From Rhizobium sp. SL86 (lineage in GTDB: Bacteria; Pseudomonadota; Alphaproteobacteria; Rhizobiales; Rhizobiaceae), in contig NZ_JAPPRJ010000009.1 of the NCBI RefSeq assembly GCF_026672545.1, positions 930,001 to 994,000 of the forward strand: a stretch of DNA of 64,000 bases, written 5' to 3'. Shown here one piece after another: positions 26,563-35,890 of this stretch. A program made the position numbers and the translations under genes. Numbering within the stretch: the first letter of the stretch is position 1; each line of letters begins with the position of its first letter. Below the pieces are notes generated by a model. The model did no database searches. It saw nothing but the letters and a program-made list of their open reading frames with translations, and was not told where the DNA came from.

Positions 26563-27764
26563 GTGCGCGCAGCCTCCGCCACCTTCGGCGCCGGCGCACC
26601 CTGGATCCGCACCGGCTGGCCCTGCCGCACCCGCTGCAGGCCCTCGATCACGATCATGTCCTCGGCCTTCAGGTCGGCATCGACCAGAACCCGGTCCGAA
26701 TTGCGCTGGATGATGCGCACACGCACCTTTTGTGCCTTGTCATTCGCCACCTTCCAGACATACGCGCCTTCAGCGTCCCACTGGACGGAGAGCGGATCGA
26801 CAGCCGGATAAGGTTCGCCGGCAAACCGCATGGTGACATTAAAGGACATGCCGGCACGCAACTGGTCCCTGGCATTGTCGATCTTGGCGCGCACGCGGAT
26901 GGTGCGGCTTGCCGAATCGACCCGGTTGTCGATCGATTCGATTTCGCCGGTAAAGGTCTCGCCGGGACGGCTGACGGGATTGGCCTCGACAGGCTGGCCG
27001 GGCTTCAGCTGGGCGACAAAGCGCTCCGGCGCCCAGAAATCCACCAGGATCTTCGAACGGTCGTCGAGGGTCACAACGCTCGTCTGCGTGGTGACGTTGT
27101 CGCCGACATTGACGGCAACGATGCCGGCCACGCCATCAATGGGCGCCACGATATCGCGCCGGCGCAGGTCGAGCTCCGCGGTGCTGAGCGCCAGCTTCGC
27201 CGATTCCTCGGCAATCTGCGCATCCAGCACGTCAAGGCGCGGCACCGACTGGAGGTTCTTGTAGGACTGCGACTTCTCCTGGGCGCTGCGCAGCGCCACC
27301 TGCGCCTTGTCGCGTTCGATCAACTGTTCCTCATTGTCGAGCCTGGCAAGCAGGTCGCCCTTCTTGATGGCCTGGCCGGAGGCGACATGGATCTCGGTGA
27401 TGGTGCCGCTCACTTGCGGCATCACCACGACCGTCTGGATTGCCCGGCCGTCGCCGATGGCCGCCAGCCGGTCATTCACCGTTCCGATGTCTGCCGCTTC
27501 GACCACCACGAGTGCGCCGCGCGGCGCACCGCTCTGCCCTGGCCCCTGGCCAGCCCCTTGGCCTGCCCCCTGGCCTGCACCGCTTTGTGCCGGCCGATTG
27601 CCGGACGGAGGTGCGGCGGGTGCCGGCTGGATCATCGAAACGAGAGACTGCGGCACGCCGAAACCAACAAGAGTGGATGCTGCATCCGGGCGAACGAACA
27701 GCCAGAGACAGAGGCCGGCAAACAGCACGGCAAGACTGAGGAGCACTTGCTTCCAGATTCGCAT
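26559..27764 (-). CDS. RND efflux periplasmic adaptor (membrane fusion protein)
   Basis: This 401-residue partner of the RND pump downstream has an N-terminal membrane anchor or signal (QVLLSLAVLFAGLCLWLFV). A low-complexity Gly-Ala-Gln linker follows (about residues 58-80). The lipoyl-like half-motifs are VVVMPQVSGTITEIHVASGQ and DIVAPIDGVAGIVAVNVGD, flanking an alpha-helical hairpin. A beta-barrel and a membrane-proximal domain complete the usual HlyD/AcrA plan. It is the first gene of the two-gene operon. It diverges from uvrD across a 256-base region in which I see no operator. Confidence 0.94.
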   Translation of the reverse strand: MRIWKQVLLSLAVLFAGLCLWLFVRPDAASTLVGFGVPQSLVSMIQPAPAAPPSGNRPAQSGAGQGAGQGAGQGPGQSGAPRGALVVVEAADIGTVNDRLAAIGDGRAIQTVVVMPQVSGTITEIHVASGQAIKKGDLLARLDNEEQLIERDKAQVALRSAQEKSQSYKNLQSVPRLDVLDAQIAEESAKLALSTAELDLRRRDIVAPIDGVAGIVAVNVGDNVTTQTSVVTLDDRSKILVDFWAPERFVAQLKPGQPVEANPVSRPGETFTGEIESIDNRVDSASRTIRVRAKIDNARDQLRAGMSFNVTMRFAGEPYPAVDPLSVQWDAEGAYVWKVANDKAQKVRVRIIQRNSDRVLVDADLKAEDMIVIEGLQRVRQGQPVRIQGAPAPKVAEAART

Positions 27765-28020
27765 TCACAACTCCGAGGGGAGAACAATTTTCGGGCGAAG
27801 TATCATGTCTCTACGGTTGTTCGGCAATGGTCGGATGCGCAACCTTGCTGAATTGTAATCTGAAAACCATCACGCTGGCGTGAAAACGATGAGAGCGGCC
27901 TTAATCTCGCCGTTCGACGGGCGGGTTCTGTCGCATTTTACCGCAGTTGATCGCGTTTGCTGGAATAAAACCAGAACATGCTCTATGGCCATGTTCTCCC
28001 GGAATCATTAGATTGGCCTG

Positions 28021-30516
28021 ATGACGAACAGTTTTGATGATATTCCGTTCTTCGATGAAGAGCCGGATCACGCCCCGCGCAACAAGCCCGGCCAGCACCC
28101 TGCCCCGCACCAACCGGCGGCGGGTGGCCTTGGCATTGCCGCGCGCGCCATGGCAGCCCGCGACCAGAACCGGGCGCCGGATTATCTCTCCGGCCTCAAC
28201 CCGGAACAGCGCGAGGCGGTGGAAACCGTCGACGGTCCGGTTCTGGTGCTGGCCGGTGCCGGCACCGGCAAAACCCGTGTGCTGACCACCCGCATCGCCC
28301 ATATCCTTGCCACGGGCCGCGCCTTTCCAAGCCAGATCCTGGCGGTCACCTTCACCAACAAGGCGGCGCGCGAGATGAAGGAACGCATCGGCGTTCTCGT
28401 CGGCGGTGCAGTCGAAGGCATGCCCTGGCTCGGCACCTTCCACTCGATCGGCGTCAAACTGCTGCGCCGCCACGCGGAACTGGCCGGCCTGCGCTCGGAC
28501 TTCACCATTCTCGATACGGACGACGTCATCCGCCTCGTCAAACAGTTGATCCAGGCGGAAGGCCTCGATGACAAACGCTGGCCGGCCCGCCAGTTCGCCG
28601 GCATGATCGACGGCTGGAAGAACAAGGGTCTGACACCAAAGGATATTCCGGAGGGCGATGCCCGCGCCTTCGGCAATGGCAAGGGCCGCGAGCTTTACGC
28701 CGCCTACCAGGCGCGGCTGAAGACGCTGAATGCCTGCGATTTCGGCGACCTGCTGCTGCATCCGATCGATCTCTTCCGCCGCAACCCCGATATCCTGAAG
28801 GAATACCACCAGCGGTTCCGCTACATCCTGGTGGACGAGTACCAGGACACCAACACCGCCCAATATATGTGGCTCAGGCTGCTCGCCCAACGCCCGAAGG
28901 ATGTTGCGCAGAATGTCTGCTGCGTCGGTGACGACGACCAGTCGATCTATGGCTGGCGCGGCGCGGAGGTGGATAACATCCTGCGCTTCGAGAAGGATTT
29001 TCCCGGTGCCAAGGTCATCCGGCTGGAGCGCAATTACCGCTCGACCGAACACATTCTCGGTGCCGCCGGCCATCTGATTGCCCATAACGAAGGCCGCCTC
29101 GGCAAGACGCTGTTCACCGAACGGCGCGAACCGGATGACGAGAAGGTGGTGGTGCACGCCGCCTGGGATTCGGAAGAAGAGGCCCGCGCCGTCGGCGAAA
29201 CGATCGAGCAGCTGCAGCGCGGCGATTCCTCCGGCAAAAAGCACAATCTGAACGACATGTCGATCCTGGTGCGCGCCTCCTTCCAGATGCGCGAGTTCGA
29301 AGACCGGTTTGTCACGCTCGGCCTGAATTACCGCGTCATCGGCGGCCCGCGCTTCTACGAACGGCTCGAAATCCGCGATGCGATGGCTTACTTTCGCCTC
29401 GTCTGCCAGCCGGCCGACGATCTCGCCTTCGAGCGGATCGTCAACACACCGAAGCGTGGGCTCGGCGACACGACGGTGCGCGCATTGCACGATTACGCCC
29501 GTGCCCGTGACATTCCGATGCTCGCCGCCGCGAGCGATATGATCGAAACCGACGAACTGAAACCAAAAGCCCGCAAGGCGCTGTTTGACGTGATTCAAAG
29601 TTTTAAGCGTTGGTCGGAACTGCTTGAAACGACTCCGCATACGGAACTCGCCGAGCAGATTCTTGACGAGTCCGGCTATACCGACATGTGGAAGAACGAC
29701 AAGTCGGCGGAGGCGCCGGGTCGGCTCGAAAACCTGAAGGAACTCATCCGTTCGATGGAGGCCTTCGAAAGCCTGCGCGGTTTCCTCGAACACGTCTCGC
29801 TGGTCATGGATGCCGAGCAGAACGAGGACATGGATGCCGTCTCGATCATGACGCTGCATTCGGCCAAGGGGCTGGAATTCGACACCGTCTTCCTGCCCGG
29901 CTGGGAGGAAGGCCTGTTTCCGCACCAGCGGGCGCTCGACGAAGGTGGCCGTTCCGGACTGGAGGAAGAACGTCGCCTCGCTTATGTCGGCCTCACACGC
30001 GCCAAACGCCGCTGCCATATCTGGTTCGTCTCCAACCGGCGTATCCACGGCCTCTGGCAATCCACCATGCCCTCGCGTTTCCTCGACGAACTGCCACCGG
30101 CGCATGTCGATGTGGCGGAGGCAGACAGCGGTTATGGCGGTTATGGCCGCGGCGGTTACGGCCAGTCGCGCTTCGACAAGGCCGATCCCTTTGCCAATTC
30201 CTATTCGACACCCGGTTGGAAACGTGCCCAGGCCAACAAGAGCGATGCGACGCGCGACAATTGGGGCAGCCGCTCAGGCCACGCGGTAGAGCGCATCGGC
30301 TACGGCGAGAGCGGCCCGCGCACGAAGACGATCGAGGGTGAACTGATCGCCAAGTCCGTGGCCGACCAGCCCTCGAAATTTTCCGTCGGCGACCGGGTCT
30401 TCCACATCAAGTTCGGCAATGGCAATGTGGTGACGGTGGAGGGCAACAAGCTGACCATCGACTTCGACCGCGCGGGGCAGAAGCGCGTGCTGGATGGGTT
30501 TGTGGAGAGGGTGTGA
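28021..30516 (+). CDS. uvrD: UvrD/PcrA-type DNA helicase
   Basis: This 831-residue superfamily 1A helicase unwinds 3'-tailed DNA in excision and mismatch repair. It has about 60 extra N-terminal residues before the conserved GLNPEQREAVETVDGPVLV. The motifs are in order: Walker A AGAGTGKTRVLTTR, motif Ia VTFTNKAAREM, motif II VDEYQDTNTAQY, motif III DQSIYGWRGAEV, motif IV LERNYRSTEHI, motif V TLHSAKGLEFDTVFLPGW and motif VI RRLAYVGLTRAK. A Gly/Tyr-rich insert (near residues 700-717) and a C-terminal Tudor-like domain (VGDRVFHIKFGNGNVVTVEG) follow. It is transcribed alone, away from the RND pump. Confidence 0.96.
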   Translation: MTNSFDDIPFFDEEPDHAPRNKPGQHPAPHQPAAGGLGIAARAMAARDQNRAPDYLSGLNPEQREAVETVDGPVLVLAGAGTGKTRVLTTRIAHILATGRAFPSQILAVTFTNKAAREMKERIGVLVGGAVEGMPWLGTFHSIGVKLLRRHAELAGLRSDFTILDTDDVIRLVKQLIQAEGLDDKRWPARQFAGMIDGWKNKGLTPKDIPEGDARAFGNGKGRELYAAYQARLKTLNACDFGDLLLHPIDLFRRNPDILKEYHQRFRYILVDEYQDTNTAQYMWLRLLAQRPKDVAQNVCCVGDDDQSIYGWRGAEVDNILRFEKDFPGAKVIRLERNYRSTEHILGAAGHLIAHNEGRLGKTLFTERREPDDEKVVVHAAWDSEEEARAVGETIEQLQRGDSSGKKHNLNDMSILVRASFQMREFEDRFVTLGLNYRVIGGPRFYERLEIRDAMAYFRLVCQPADDLAFERIVNTPKRGLGDTTVRALHDYARARDIPMLAAASDMIETDELKPKARKALFDVIQSFKRWSELLETTPHTELAEQILDESGYTDMWKNDKSAEAPGRLENLKELIRSMEAFESLRGFLEHVSLVMDAEQNEDMDAVSIMTLHSAKGLEFDTVFLPGWEEGLFPHQRALDEGGRSGLEEERRLAYVGLTRAKRRCHIWFVSNRRIHGLWQSTMPSRFLDELPPAHVDVAEADSGYGGYGRGGYGQSRFDKADPFANSYSTPGWKRAQANKSDATRDNWGSRSGHAVERIGYGESGPRTKTIEGELIAKSVADQPSKFSVGDRVFHIKFGNGNVVTVEGNKLTIDFDRAGQKRVLDGFVERV

Positions 30517-30683
30517 CAGGGGGCCCGCCGCCCGGCAGTAATCGTGCGTTAACCACGTTGCGGCATTCTGACGTCGCATTGTGGCAACCATGCAGCCGTT
30601 CAACGACCACGCCTTTGCATGATGCGAGGGAGCAGGACTGCGTGCGGACATGCCCCCCGCCCGGCCAGTCGGCGAGACCCGCG

Positions 30684-31238
30684 ATGACCGTTTCAGGCAT
30701 CACCACCCAGAACGCAGCTCTCCTGATCCTGCAATCCACGCAGCAGGCCAACATCCAGTCCGATCAGGAAAAGGTCGAGCCGGATCTGGTCGCCGTTGCC
30801 AATGGCGCAAAAGTCAGCTCGCAGACGCAGCCCGACCCGTCCGCCTCGAAGATCTCTGACACCATCTTCAGCGTCAATCATGTCGACGCGCAGTCGATGA
30901 AGCTCGACCTCTACCGGAAGACGGGAGAGGCGCTGGGCGTCGATCAGGATGATTTCGAAGACATTGGCGAATATGCCGACGCCCTTCGGCAGGCCGTCGG
31001 GAAGCTGAAGATCGAAGGCAAAAGCCTGCGTCCCATCGAGAAAGAACTCGGTCTGGACAAGCTCGGCATCTCCCTGGAAGACCTGATCGATTCCATGACA
31101 CAGCCGAACAGCGACGTAACCAAGAAGCTGGAAACGGCCCTGGCACGGGAAGCGGGCGTCGCCGAGGAAGACGATACCTCAAAGGCACTCACGGTCATAT
31201 CGAGCGACATCGGCATCTATCAGGTGCAAAAAGGCTGA
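30684..31238 (+). CDS. Unknown protein, 184 residues
   Basis: I do not recognise this family. The protein begins MTVSGITTQNAALLILQSTQ, is rich in Asp, Gln and Ser, and has no signal peptide or membrane segment. Its first part looks like a helix plus a disordered stretch. The second half (from about residue 70) is predicted by eye to be helical, with acidic repeats such as EALGVDQDDFEDIGEYADAL and GLDKLGISLEDLIDSM. The ATG at 30684 is chosen because the conserved-looking sequence begins there; the frame is open to 30513, overlapping the uvrD stop, but that extension is Pro-, Arg- and Cys-rich and looks non-coding. The next gene opposes it. Confidence 0.65.
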   Translation: MTVSGITTQNAALLILQSTQQANIQSDQEKVEPDLVAVANGAKVSSQTQPDPSASKISDTIFSVNHVDAQSMKLDLYRKTGEALGVDQDDFEDIGEYADALRQAVGKLKIEGKSLRPIEKELGLDKLGISLEDLIDSMTQPNSDVTKKLETALAREAGVAEEDDTSKALTVISSDIGIYQVQKG

Positions 31239-31312
31239 GATTAGGGCGATGCGATATAGCCCCGGGCGTTCCACTCATGAGACATCGCCCTGCACTTCAA
31301 TACCGTCGATAG

Positions 31313-32251
31313 TCACGCGTTTTCCTGCGATTCGACGACCCCCGTGCCTCTGACAATCCGATCTTGCCGAAGCTTCACCAGATGCTCCTGGAACAGATCC
31401 CGCACAACCTGCATGACGGCGCGGACGCGCGGAACGTTTCGCAATCTTTCATGCGTGAGCAGCCAGATCTCGGCTGTCGGCGGCAGGTCGGGGCGGAAAC
31501 AGAGGATAAGATCGTCGCGTCCGGCCGCAAGGATTTCGGAGAAAAAGCCGACGCCCACGCCACCCAAAATACTGGTGAACGCGGCCGGAATGGAGTTTTG
31601 GCGCACGACAATGGCCTTTTCGGGAAAGTTCCGGGCAGCCCAATCCACCGCATCGTGGTGACGACCGTGCGGATCAAGGCCTATGAGAGCATGATCGACA
31701 AGGCTTGCGAGGTCGTGAGGGATCCCATGTGCTGCAGCATAATCGCGAGAGCAATAAAGGTTCCACCAGTCCGAGGTCAGTTTGGAGCCGACAAGATCGG
31801 GCTGAGTCGGTGGCGGTGCGGCTCGAAGAGCGACATCCGCCTCACCGGCCTTCAGGTCGCGCAAGGCATTGGTGGTATCGACTTCCAGCCTGATGCCGGG
31901 ATGAAGTCGCTTCAGGCGACCAATCAGCGGCGCCAGAAAAAGTCCGGCCATCACTTCATTTGTGGTGAACAGCACCGTTCCTGACACATCGCGTGCAAGG
32001 CTTTCCGCAGTCATCGAAAACTGGTGCGCGGCATCGCGCACGGCGCGCGCGCGTTCCAGCAGTTCCACTCCAGCGTCTGTCAGAACATACCCGCTCGGCC
32101 GCTTGTCGAAGATCTCAAGGCCGAGTGACTGCTCCAAAGCCAGAATGCGACGCGACACGGTACTCTGGCTCACACTCAGCATCTTTGCGCCGGACAGAGT
32201 GGATCCGGTTTCGGCAACGGCCAGCATGTAGCGCAGATCATCGTAATTCAT
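31313..32251 (-). CDS. LysR-family transcriptional regulator
   Basis: This 312-residue regulator has the family's N-terminal winged helix (MNYDDLRYMLAVAETGSTLS, then AKMLSVSQSTVSRRILALEQ), a linker helix and a two-lobe effector-binding domain starting near residue 90 (VLFTTNEVMAGLFLAPLIGR). LysR regulators usually control a divergent neighbour and repress themselves; the divergent gene here encodes a cupin. A perfect 12-base palindrome lies 15 bases before the start codon. The inducer is unknown. Confidence 0.93.
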   Translation of the reverse strand: MNYDDLRYMLAVAETGSTLSGAKMLSVSQSTVSRRILALEQSLGLEIFDKRPSGYVLTDAGVELLERARAVRDAAHQFSMTAESLARDVSGTVLFTTNEVMAGLFLAPLIGRLKRLHPGIRLEVDTTNALRDLKAGEADVALRAAPPPTQPDLVGSKLTSDWWNLYCSRDYAAAHGIPHDLASLVDHALIGLDPHGRHHDAVDWAARNFPEKAIVVRQNSIPAAFTSILGGVGVGFFSEILAAGRDDLILCFRPDLPPTAEIWLLTHERLRNVPRVRAVMQVVRDLFQEHLVKLRQDRIVRGTGVVESQENA

Positions 32252-32265
32252 GCTGCCCCTCGTTA

Positions 32266-32277
32266 TGCAAATTTGCA
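32266..32277. promoter_or_regulatory. Palindrome between LysR and cupin genes, probable operator
   Basis: TGCAAATTTGCA is a perfect 12-base inverted repeat within the 142 bases that separate the divergent LysR and cupin genes. It lies close to the LysR start codon. LysR proteins bind interrupted inverted repeats with T and A at the outer ends, which this satisfies (T-N10-A here, T-N11-A in the classic motif). Confidence 0.5.
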
Positions 32278-32393
32278 GAAGTTCACGGCAATAACGGTGT
32301 TTGCTGGTTGTAGCACGTCAACTTACACGTCCTCCCGAAATCACCAAACGGTTCTCATCGGAACCCTCTCTGACAACATCGAGGAGATCGGTC

Positions 32394-33020
32394 ATGCAGC
32401 AGGCGCTTGTCACCGCCAACACTCACATCACCAATGCCTACAACAAGGAAACCTTCGTCTTCACGCATCCCTATGACGGCGAAGATCCGGCCCGTTTCGA
32501 CGTCATTCTGGGTGAAGGCGGCAGCGGCGGCGGGAATGCCATCGCGCACATTCACCCGGAGGCTGACGAGACCTTCCATGTTCAGGAGGGATGCCTTGAA
32601 GTGATGATTGACGGCACGCCGCACATCGTTGAGGCTGGCCATTCCGTGACGGTGCCGAAAGGCAGCGCGCACTGTTTCCGAAATGCCTTTTCGGGCGAGA
32701 CGCGCGCGACCGTCTCCTTCCACCCTCCACAGCAGCAACTGCGCTTTTTTCTCAATCTGGCGATGTGGACGGCGGAAGAACCCCGCAACTTTTCGGCAAA
32801 GGGAGACGCAAAGCTCCTGCCCATGGCGCTGGCGCTCCATGCCTATCGCGATCATCTTTACATCGCGGGACCGCCCATCTGGTTTCAGAAGCTGCTTTTT
32901 GCCGTGCTGGCGCCGATTGCCGGGCTAACCGGAAGGCGCCTCGCCATCAAGCCGTCCGTCCGTCGGCAGCAACCGGCACCGGAGGCGAGCCGGACTCTGG
33001 CGCAGGTGCGAGGCAACTGA
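32394..33020 (+). CDS. Cupin-domain protein with a C-terminal hydrophobic segment
   Basis: This 208-residue protein has a single cupin barrel with metal-ligand motifs AIAHIHPEADETFHVQEGCL (two His and Glu) and VPKGSAHCFRN (third His). It continues into FFLNLAMWTAEEP, and a hydrophobic stretch near residues 163-178 (FQKLLFAVLAPIAGLTG) could associate with the membrane. The start has GAGGAG seven bases upstream; the frame is open to 32301 but without a site. Cupins of this type may be small-molecule binding proteins or simple oxygenases; the reaction is unknown. It is presumably the target of the divergent LysR regulator. Confidence 0.8.
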   Translation: MQQALVTANTHITNAYNKETFVFTHPYDGEDPARFDVILGEGGSGGGNAIAHIHPEADETFHVQEGCLEVMIDGTPHIVEAGHSVTVPKGSAHCFRNAFSGETRATVSFHPPQQQLRFFLNLAMWTAEEPRNFSAKGDAKLLPMALALHAYRDHLYIAGPPIWFQKLLFAVLAPIAGLTGRRLAIKPSVRRQQPAPEASRTLAQVRGN

Positions 33021-33077
33021 CTCCCGAAATCGCGGCAAGGCTACTATTCTCCTGGTAGTTGATTCCAGGATTTTGCC

Positions 33078-34223
33078 ATGCCGCTCACCGACACCGACCT
33101 CTCCGACCTCACCCTCTGGCGCCGCCAACTGCACGCGATGCCGGAGGTTTCGGGAGCCGAGCATGAGACGGCAGCCGAGGTCGTGCGTTTCCTGGAAAAG
33201 ACAGAGCCGGATGTCATCGTCACGGGGCTCGGCGGCACCGGAGTCGCGGCAGTATTCAGCGGGCACGAACCGGGTCCGACGGTGTTGTTCCGTTGCGAAC
33301 TCGATGCCCTGCCGATCGCCGAAATCTCCGACCTGCCCTACCGTTCGCGGATCGCGGGCAAGGGGCATATGTGCGGCCATGACGGCCATATGGCAACCCT
33401 TGCCGCCTTGGCCCTCGCCTTCCAGCGCAAGCGCCCGGCGCGCGGCCGCGTGGTGCTGCTGTTCCAGCCGGCGGAGGAAAACGGCGCGGGCGCCGCGGCC
33501 GTCCTGGCGGATGCCAAGTTCAAGCCGCTCACGCCCGATTTTTCCTTCGCGCTTCACAACATGCCGGGCATTGCGCTCGGCACCAGCTGGATCAAGGATG
33601 GACCGGCCAATTGCGCCTCCGCGGGCCTGACGATCCGCCTGACTGGCAAGACGGCGCACGCCTCCATGCCGGAGACCGGGATTTCGCCGGCCCCTGCAAT
33701 TGCAGCCCTCATTCCGGCCTTTGCCGCACTAGCGAAGGGCACGCTGGAGGACGGCGACCTGACGCTCGCAACCGTCACCCATGTGGCGATCGGCGAAGCG
33801 GCCTTCGGCATCGCGCCGGGAGACGGCGAGATCTGGGTGACGTTGCGCACCGTCTCCGACGACCAGATGGCAGCCCTCAAGGATAAGGCCGAACGCATGG
33901 CGCGCGGAGCGGCAGAGGCGCATGGCCTTGCCGTCAGTTTCAGCTATCACGATCAATTCGGTCATTGCCGCAACGATCCGCAGGCCGCCAACATCATCCG
34001 CCGGGCGATCGCCGCGGAGGACCTGCCCTTCGAAGAGGGAAAGGCTTTTCGCGCCTCGGAGGATTTCGGCCGGTTCGGGACCGTCTCGAAATCCGCAATG
34101 TTCTTTTTAGGGGCCGGAGAGAAACACCCGGCGCTGCACAATCCGGACTATGATTTTCCCGATGCGCTGATCGGCATCGGTTCGCGCATCTTTCTCAGGA
34201 TAGCGAGCGATGTTCTTGGCTGA
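33078..34223 (+). CDS. M20-family amidohydrolase
   Basis: This 381-residue zinc-dependent amidohydrolase is of the hippurate hydrolase/IAA-amino acid hydrolase type. The metal site includes ELDALPIAE (in place of the usual HxD motif), GHMCGHDGHMATL, and the catalytic Glu pair in LLFQPAEENGAGAAAVL. A bacterial exopeptidase dimerisation domain sits in the middle (IRLTGKTAHASMPETGISPA). CCAGGA lies eight bases before the ATG. Members remove acyl groups from N-acyl amino acids; the substrate cannot be assigned. It lies 57 bases after the cupin gene and may share its transcript. Confidence 0.92.
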   Translation: MPLTDTDLSDLTLWRRQLHAMPEVSGAEHETAAEVVRFLEKTEPDVIVTGLGGTGVAAVFSGHEPGPTVLFRCELDALPIAEISDLPYRSRIAGKGHMCGHDGHMATLAALALAFQRKRPARGRVVLLFQPAEENGAGAAAVLADAKFKPLTPDFSFALHNMPGIALGTSWIKDGPANCASAGLTIRLTGKTAHASMPETGISPAPAIAALIPAFAALAKGTLEDGDLTLATVTHVAIGEAAFGIAPGDGEIWVTLRTVSDDQMAALKDKAERMARGAAEAHGLAVSFSYHDQFGHCRNDPQAANIIRRAIAAEDLPFEEGKAFRASEDFGRFGTVSKSAMFFLGAGEKHPALHNPDYDFPDALIGIGSRIFLRIASDVLG

Positions 34224-34232
34224 GGCAAACCC

Positions 34233-35600
34233 TCAGCCGTCGTTCTTCAGGTAATCCATCAGCGTGCGGCGGCTGTCGCCATCGGACGAGACCGGCGTCG
34301 CCGCGACGTTGGACGAGGTGCTGGCGCGCGGGTTGATCTTGCGCAGTGCCGCCATCGGGATGCTGCCGTCGTGGCGCGGCACGATGATCATGTGCGTCAC
34401 CTCGCCCCGCTGGAAGGCCTTCAGGAACTTGTCGTATTGGGCAAAGGCGACGCAGCCGTGCGAATCCCCGGGCGCGCTGCGCAGAAGATAGGTGTGGGCC
34501 AGCAGGCCGGTACGGCCAAGCGGTGCCACGCCATCGGTCGGCGTCAGGCGGATGGCGGCAACCCCGTGGAACGGCTTTTCACGCATCGACAGCTTGTAGG
34601 TGCCCGGCGGCGTCGGGCCGCGCATCTTCACATGGGTGAATTTCGGATTGTCGCGCATCGGGCCAATGCCGGAATGCGCCTCGAGAACGGCACCGCTCGG
34701 CATGTAGACCTTGGCGGCGGTGATGTCATAAACGGCGATCTTCGTGCCACGATCCGGCCACGGAACGGAGCGCGCCGTGCTCTTCATCGGGTTTTCCGGC
34801 TTGGCGAAAGCAAGTGCCTTCGGCGCCTCATCCTCTTCCTCATCCTCGGCAACAACGGGGGCACGGACGGCCGGTTTTGCCGCAGACGGCGCAATCGCCA
34901 TGGCGAGCGCATTGACGGGCGGACGCCCGACCGGCAGCGGCCCGGCCATCGGCAGGCTGTTGTCTTCGGTCGGACCGGTGGCTTCGGCGACAGCCAGTTC
35001 CGCCGGGCTCTGCAGGTCGGCGACCTCCACCTGGCCATCCTCGGCATTGCCGGGCGGGTTGGCATCCCAGGCGGTCTCGCTCGGCGGTGCCACCAGAACC
35101 GTATCCTGGAGCGCGGAGGCCAGCACGCTCTTCACCTCGGAATCGGCCGGCCGTTTTTCGGCGAGCGCGGCAAAACGCTGTTCCGCCTGTTCGCGGGCAA
35201 AGGCGAGCGACAGCATATCCTTCACCTCGCCCTCGGACGGGCGCTGAGCTTCCAGATGCGCCAGATGCGCACCATCAAGCCGCGCCCCCTTCGGTGCGGC
35301 AACCGTCGACAGGCGGGAGAATTTGGCAATCTTGAGCGCCCGCTGTTCATCCGAAACCGGCGCCTGAAGCGGCTTCAGATCGAGCGAAGCACGCAGATCG
35401 TAGGAAAATCCACGCGGTTTGACGGAAGCGACGTTCTGGACGGTGGCCAGTGCGCCGATCATCCAGCCGCCAACGGCAAGGGTAAGGCCAAGCGCGGCGG
35501 TCGCCTTCAGCAGGCCGGATTGCAGAGACGTCTTCGAACGGGAAATGGACGGGCGGCGGGAAGGAGATGCGGCCTGCGCCGCTGCAAAAGCCAATGCCAT
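34233..35600 (-). CDS. DUF2778 (Tlde1-like) protein with an N-terminal membrane anchor
   Basis: This 455-residue protein has a membrane segment at about residues 33-55 (LKATAALGLTLAVGGWMIGA). About 220 residues of Ala/Pro/Glu-rich, probably disordered linker follow. The folded C-terminal domain contains KIAVYDITAAKVYMPSGAVLE, GPTPPGTYKLSMREKPFHGV and the HAxxx...SHGCVAF pair. His and Cys in HTYLLRSAPGDSHGC match the L,D-transpeptidase-like active site of DUF2778, the family to which the type VI effector Tlde1 belongs. It likely acts on peptidoglycan in the periplasm. No immunity or secretion gene adjoins, favouring a housekeeping wall role. Confidence 0.82.
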   Translation of the reverse strand: MALAFAAAQAASPSRRPSISRSKTSLQSGLLKATAALGLTLAVGGWMIGALATVQNVASVKPRGFSYDLRASLDLKPLQAPVSDEQRALKIAKFSRLSTVAAPKGARLDGAHLAHLEAQRPSEGEVKDMLSLAFAREQAEQRFAALAEKRPADSEVKSVLASALQDTVLVAPPSETAWDANPPGNAEDGQVEVADLQSPAELAVAEATGPTEDNSLPMAGPLPVGRPPVNALAMAIAPSAAKPAVRAPVVAEDEEEDEAPKALAFAKPENPMKSTARSVPWPDRGTKIAVYDITAAKVYMPSGAVLEAHSGIGPMRDNPKFTHVKMRGPTPPGTYKLSMREKPFHGVAAIRLTPTDGVAPLGRTGLLAHTYLLRSAPGDSHGCVAFAQYDKFLKAFQRGEVTHMIIVPRHDGSIPMAALRKINPRASTSSNVAATPVSSDGDSRRTLMDYLKNDG

Positions 35601-35890
35601 GATACGCGTTACCCTTTACCCGTCATACACACACCCGGCACCAACTGAACCTGGCCGGAACTCTGCTGTCGGCACCACTGAGCAAGCCGCTGAACGAAGC
35701 GAAACCTGCATGCCGACGAGCTGATAGAATGACGGATTATGGTAACCAATGTGTTTACAAGCGCCCCTGTGTGTCCCTTTCATGCGATATATGTGCGGTG
35801 GGGCTAAACTTTAATGCGAATGCGGCAAAGCCGCGGCAGAAGGTCCAAAATGCCGCAGCTTCGCTTCACTTTTGTCAATTTCGGGGCGTT

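Noticed and set aside
27901..30105. 734-codon open frame on the minus strand, opposite uvrD
   Set aside because: Antisense to a complete helicase with all motifs; no ribosome site or domain.
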